A stretch of DNA of 15,274 nucleotides from Lachnospiraceae bacterium UBA3386 (GTDB taxonomy: Bacteria; Bacillota; Clostridia; Lachnospirales; Lachnospiraceae), in the NCBI GenBank assembly GCA_002358875.1, contig DEPS01000047.1:1-15274 (forward strand). The letters are read 5' to 3'. The notes under the pieces were generated by a model. That model was given only the letters and a program-made list of their open reading frames with translations. It was not told where the DNA came from and did not search any database. The translations under genes were made by a program, and so were the position numbers. This document shows positions 13,382 to 15,274 of this stretch, piece after piece; positions within the stretch are counted from its first letter, which is position 1; each line of letters opens with the position of its first letter.

Positions 13382-15274
13382 TCACTGCGTCTCTGCCTCA
13401 TAGATAAGCTCTCCGAGAATCCGGAACAGGTGCTCCGATTCGACGGGCTTTGTGAGGTGGGCGTTCATGCCGGCCTGGAGCGAGCGCTGGACGTCTTCGT
13501 CGAAGGCGTTGGCGGTCAGGGCGATGATGGGGATCTTCTTTGCGTCCGGACGCTTAAGAGCTCTGATGGCGGAAGCGGCTTCAAGTCCGTCCATGACAGG
13601 CATCCGGATGTCCATGAGGATGGCGGAATATTCGCCGGGCCTGCTGTTTTTGAACATCTCGAGGGCGATCCTGCCGTTCTCGGCGTGGTCTGCCTCCGCG
13701 TCCTCCATGGAGAGGATGTCCATCATGATCTCGGCGTTGATCTCTGTATCCTCCGCGAGAAGGATGCGCCTTCCCTCCAGGTCTGCGCGCTTCTTCTCGC
13801 TGAAAATGCCGAGGTTGTTGCGGCGGGCTATATGCTGAAATTCCTGCAGGACGTTAGATACGAAGAGAGGCTTTGAAATAAAACCGTCTATGCCGGCTTC
13901 CTGCGCCTTCTGGATGATCTCGTCCCAGTTGTAGGCTGTCAGCATAATGACCGTGGTCTCGCTGCTGTAGGACTTTCTAATCTCCTTTGCTATTTCAAGG
14001 CCGTCATGCCCGGGCATTTTCCAGTCGAGCAGGACAAGATTGTAGGGCTCCTGCTTCAGATGCCGGACCTCCATCATGCGCAGGGCTTCCTCCCCGCCAA
14101 GGCTTATGTCGGTCCGTATGCCGGCCGCGTTCAGGACCATCCTGGCATGCTCCGCCGAGACCTCCTCGTCATCCACGACCAGGACGCGGAGCCTGGAAAG
14201 ATCGACAAGATTGTTGAGGTTCTTGTCCTGGTTTTCTGCGTTTTTGAGGGTAATCGTCACGGTGAACTCGGTTCCGACGCCCTTTTCCGACTCCACATGG
14301 ATGGTGCCGTTCATCATCTCCACGATGTTCCTGGCGATGGCCATGCCCAGCCCGGTGCTTCCGAACTTATTCCTGGTGCTGCTGTCCTCCTGGGAAAACG
14401 CGTCGAAAATTCTCGGGATGTATTCCTTGTCCATCCCTATTCCGGTATCTCTGATCTTGAACCTCAGCGTGGACTGATCCTCAAAGGAAGCAGTCTTCTC
14501 TATGGTCATTGTGACGTTTCCCGGCGCCTCGGTAAACTTGATCGCATTGGAAAGTATGTTGATGAGGACCTCTTTCAGCTTCGTGTCGTCGCCTATATAG
14601 TTGTCATCCACGTGGCTGAGCATCCTGCACTCGTACTTGAGCCCCTTGCCGGAGCACTGCGACATGACCATGGTATTGATCTGTTCGAGCATCTGCCTGA
14701 AGGAGAACTCCTCCCTGCGAAGGACCATGCGCCCCGCCTCGATGCGGCTCATGTCAAGGATATCATTGATGAGTCCGAGAAGATGGCGGGCGCTCCCTCC
14801 GATCTTTTCCAGATAGTCCCGCGTCTGCTTCGTGAGCTTTTCGTCCCTAAGGGCCAGGGTGTCAAGGCCGATAATGGCATTCATGGGAGTCCTGATCTCG
14901 TGGCTCATATTGGAGAGGAAAGCAGTCTTTGCCCTGTTCGCCTCCTCGGCCAGGGTAAGCGCTTCAGCCAGGGCTTCGTTTTTCGCCATCGCGTCGCGCA
15001 TCTCCGCGTCGATCACGGTAAATCCCAGGCCTATGGCGTGGACCATGTGGTCATCCCGCTCCTCAGCCCGGCGCACGCCGGCTATGCGGATCATCTCGTA
15101 GTACTGGCGTCCGTCCCGCTCCGCAAGATAGCGGTAGGCGATGATGGGTTCTGTGGACAGCTTGTCCCGGATATTGTCCGGGTCGATGAAACTGAGAAAG
15201 CCCTCGCGGTATTTTTCTGTTATGTAATTCTCCGCATACCAGGTAAAGCGTTCAAGATAGGGAAAATGGATGCC
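13382..15274 (-). CDS. Hybrid sensor histidine kinase with two receiver domains (5' end outside window)
   Basis: 630 residues are visible, with the frame open to the right edge. A PAS-like sensing part ends near residue 85 (YRYLAERDGRQYYEMIRIAGV). A helical linker follows, then the dimerisation/phosphoacceptor domain with FLSNMSHEIRTPMNAI (phospho-His125). The ATPase domain has the N box (ILSNAIKFT, Asn243), G1 DTGIGM and G2 GSTGLGMAIA. Receiver 1 (about 363-480) has VVDDEE, phospho-Asp417 in LLDWKMPG, and Lys468. Receiver 2 (about 502-620) has LLAEDTE, phospho-Asp555 in LMDIRMP, Thr587 and Lys609. All key residues are intact. There is no C-terminal HPt domain, so a separate phosphotransfer protein or direct signalling is expected. 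No membrane segment is visible in this part. The signal is unknown. The 150-bp gap to queH (13232-13381) is AT-rich near queH and shows no clear terminator. Confidence 0.93.
   Translation of the reverse strand, partial: GIHFPYLERFTWYAENYITEKYREGFLSFIDPDNIRDKLSTEPIIAYRYLAERDGRQYYEMIRIAGVRRAEERDDHMVHAIGLGFTVIDAEMRDAMAKNEALAEALTLAEEANRAKTAFLSNMSHEIRTPMNAIIGLDTLALRDEKLTKQTRDYLEKIGGSARHLLGLINDILDMSRIEAGRMVLRREEFSFRQMLEQINTMVMSQCSGKGLKYECRMLSHVDDNYIGDDTKLKEVLINILSNAIKFTEAPGNVTMTIEKTASFEDQSTLRFKIRDTGIGMDKEYIPRIFDAFSQEDSSTRNKFGSTGLGMAIARNIVEMMNGTIHVESEKGVGTEFTVTITLKNAENQDKNLNNLVDLSRLRVLVVDDEEVSAEHARMVLNAAGIRTDISLGGEEALRMMEVRHLKQEPYNLVLLDWKMPGHDGLEIAKEIRKSYSSETTVIMLTAYNWDEIIQKAQEAGIDGFISKPLFVSNVLQEFQHIARRNNLGIFSEKKRADLEGRRILLAEDTEINAEIMMDILSMEDAEADHAENGRIALEMFKNSRPGEYSAILMDIRMPVMDGLEAASAIRALKRPDAKKIPIIALTANAFDEDVQRSLQAGMNAHLTKPVESEHLFRILGELIYEAETQ

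Overview
The window looks like a chromosomal segment of a moderately GC-rich Clostridia species, probably Lachnospiraceae. The protein families present fit this: a YerC/YecD TrpR-like regulator, YfhO, QueH, eukaryotic-type HisA, an Rpn-family nuclease with a RAEGKAEG-type tail, and a glycine-repeat surface protein. The genes have strong AGGAGG-type ribosome binding sites and compact rho-independent terminators. The taxonomic placement is inferred from these features; no 16S or other marker is present. Every gene reads on the minus strand except one cold-shock gene.

Layout in transcription order (right to left): (1) 13382-15274, a hybrid sensor histidine kinase cut by the right edge; (2) queH, a tRNA queuosine enzyme carrying an 18-bp tandem-repeat insertion in its core; (3) argS, with its own TTGACA promoter; (4) a probable operon of a CobO-like ATPase, dapA and dapB (lysine and diaminopimelate synthesis), closed by a strong terminator; (5) a solitary hisA of the eukaryotic type; (6) a divergent cold-shock gene on the plus strand, sharing a two-way terminator with hisA; (7) a yerC-like regulator followed by a large YfhO-type membrane protein; (8) a 338-bp gene-free stretch with nested inverted repeats; (9) an Rpn-family PD-(D/E)XK nuclease gene with an apparent second, in-frame translation start near its 3' end; (10) a 463-bp stretch with a (GCTT)15 microsatellite, a 16-bp tandem array and a terminator; (11) a secreted acidic, glycine-repeat surface protein cut by the left edge.

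The housekeeping part covers lysine and cell-wall precursor synthesis, translation, tRNA modification and histidine synthesis. The left 3 kb is accessory in character. Its main interest is the Rpn locus. A strong Shine-Dalgarno sequence made from two AGG arginine codons precedes an internal ATG and would yield a 91-residue C-terminal protein, the layout described for Rpn toxins with intragenic antitoxins. Just downstream, another strong Shine-Dalgarno and ATG run straight into the 15-copy tetranucleotide repeat, which resembles a phase-variable contingency locus. Tandem repeats recur across the window. The coding arrays have units of 36, 15 and 18 bp (all multiples of three), while the two non-coding arrays have units of 4 and 16 bp.
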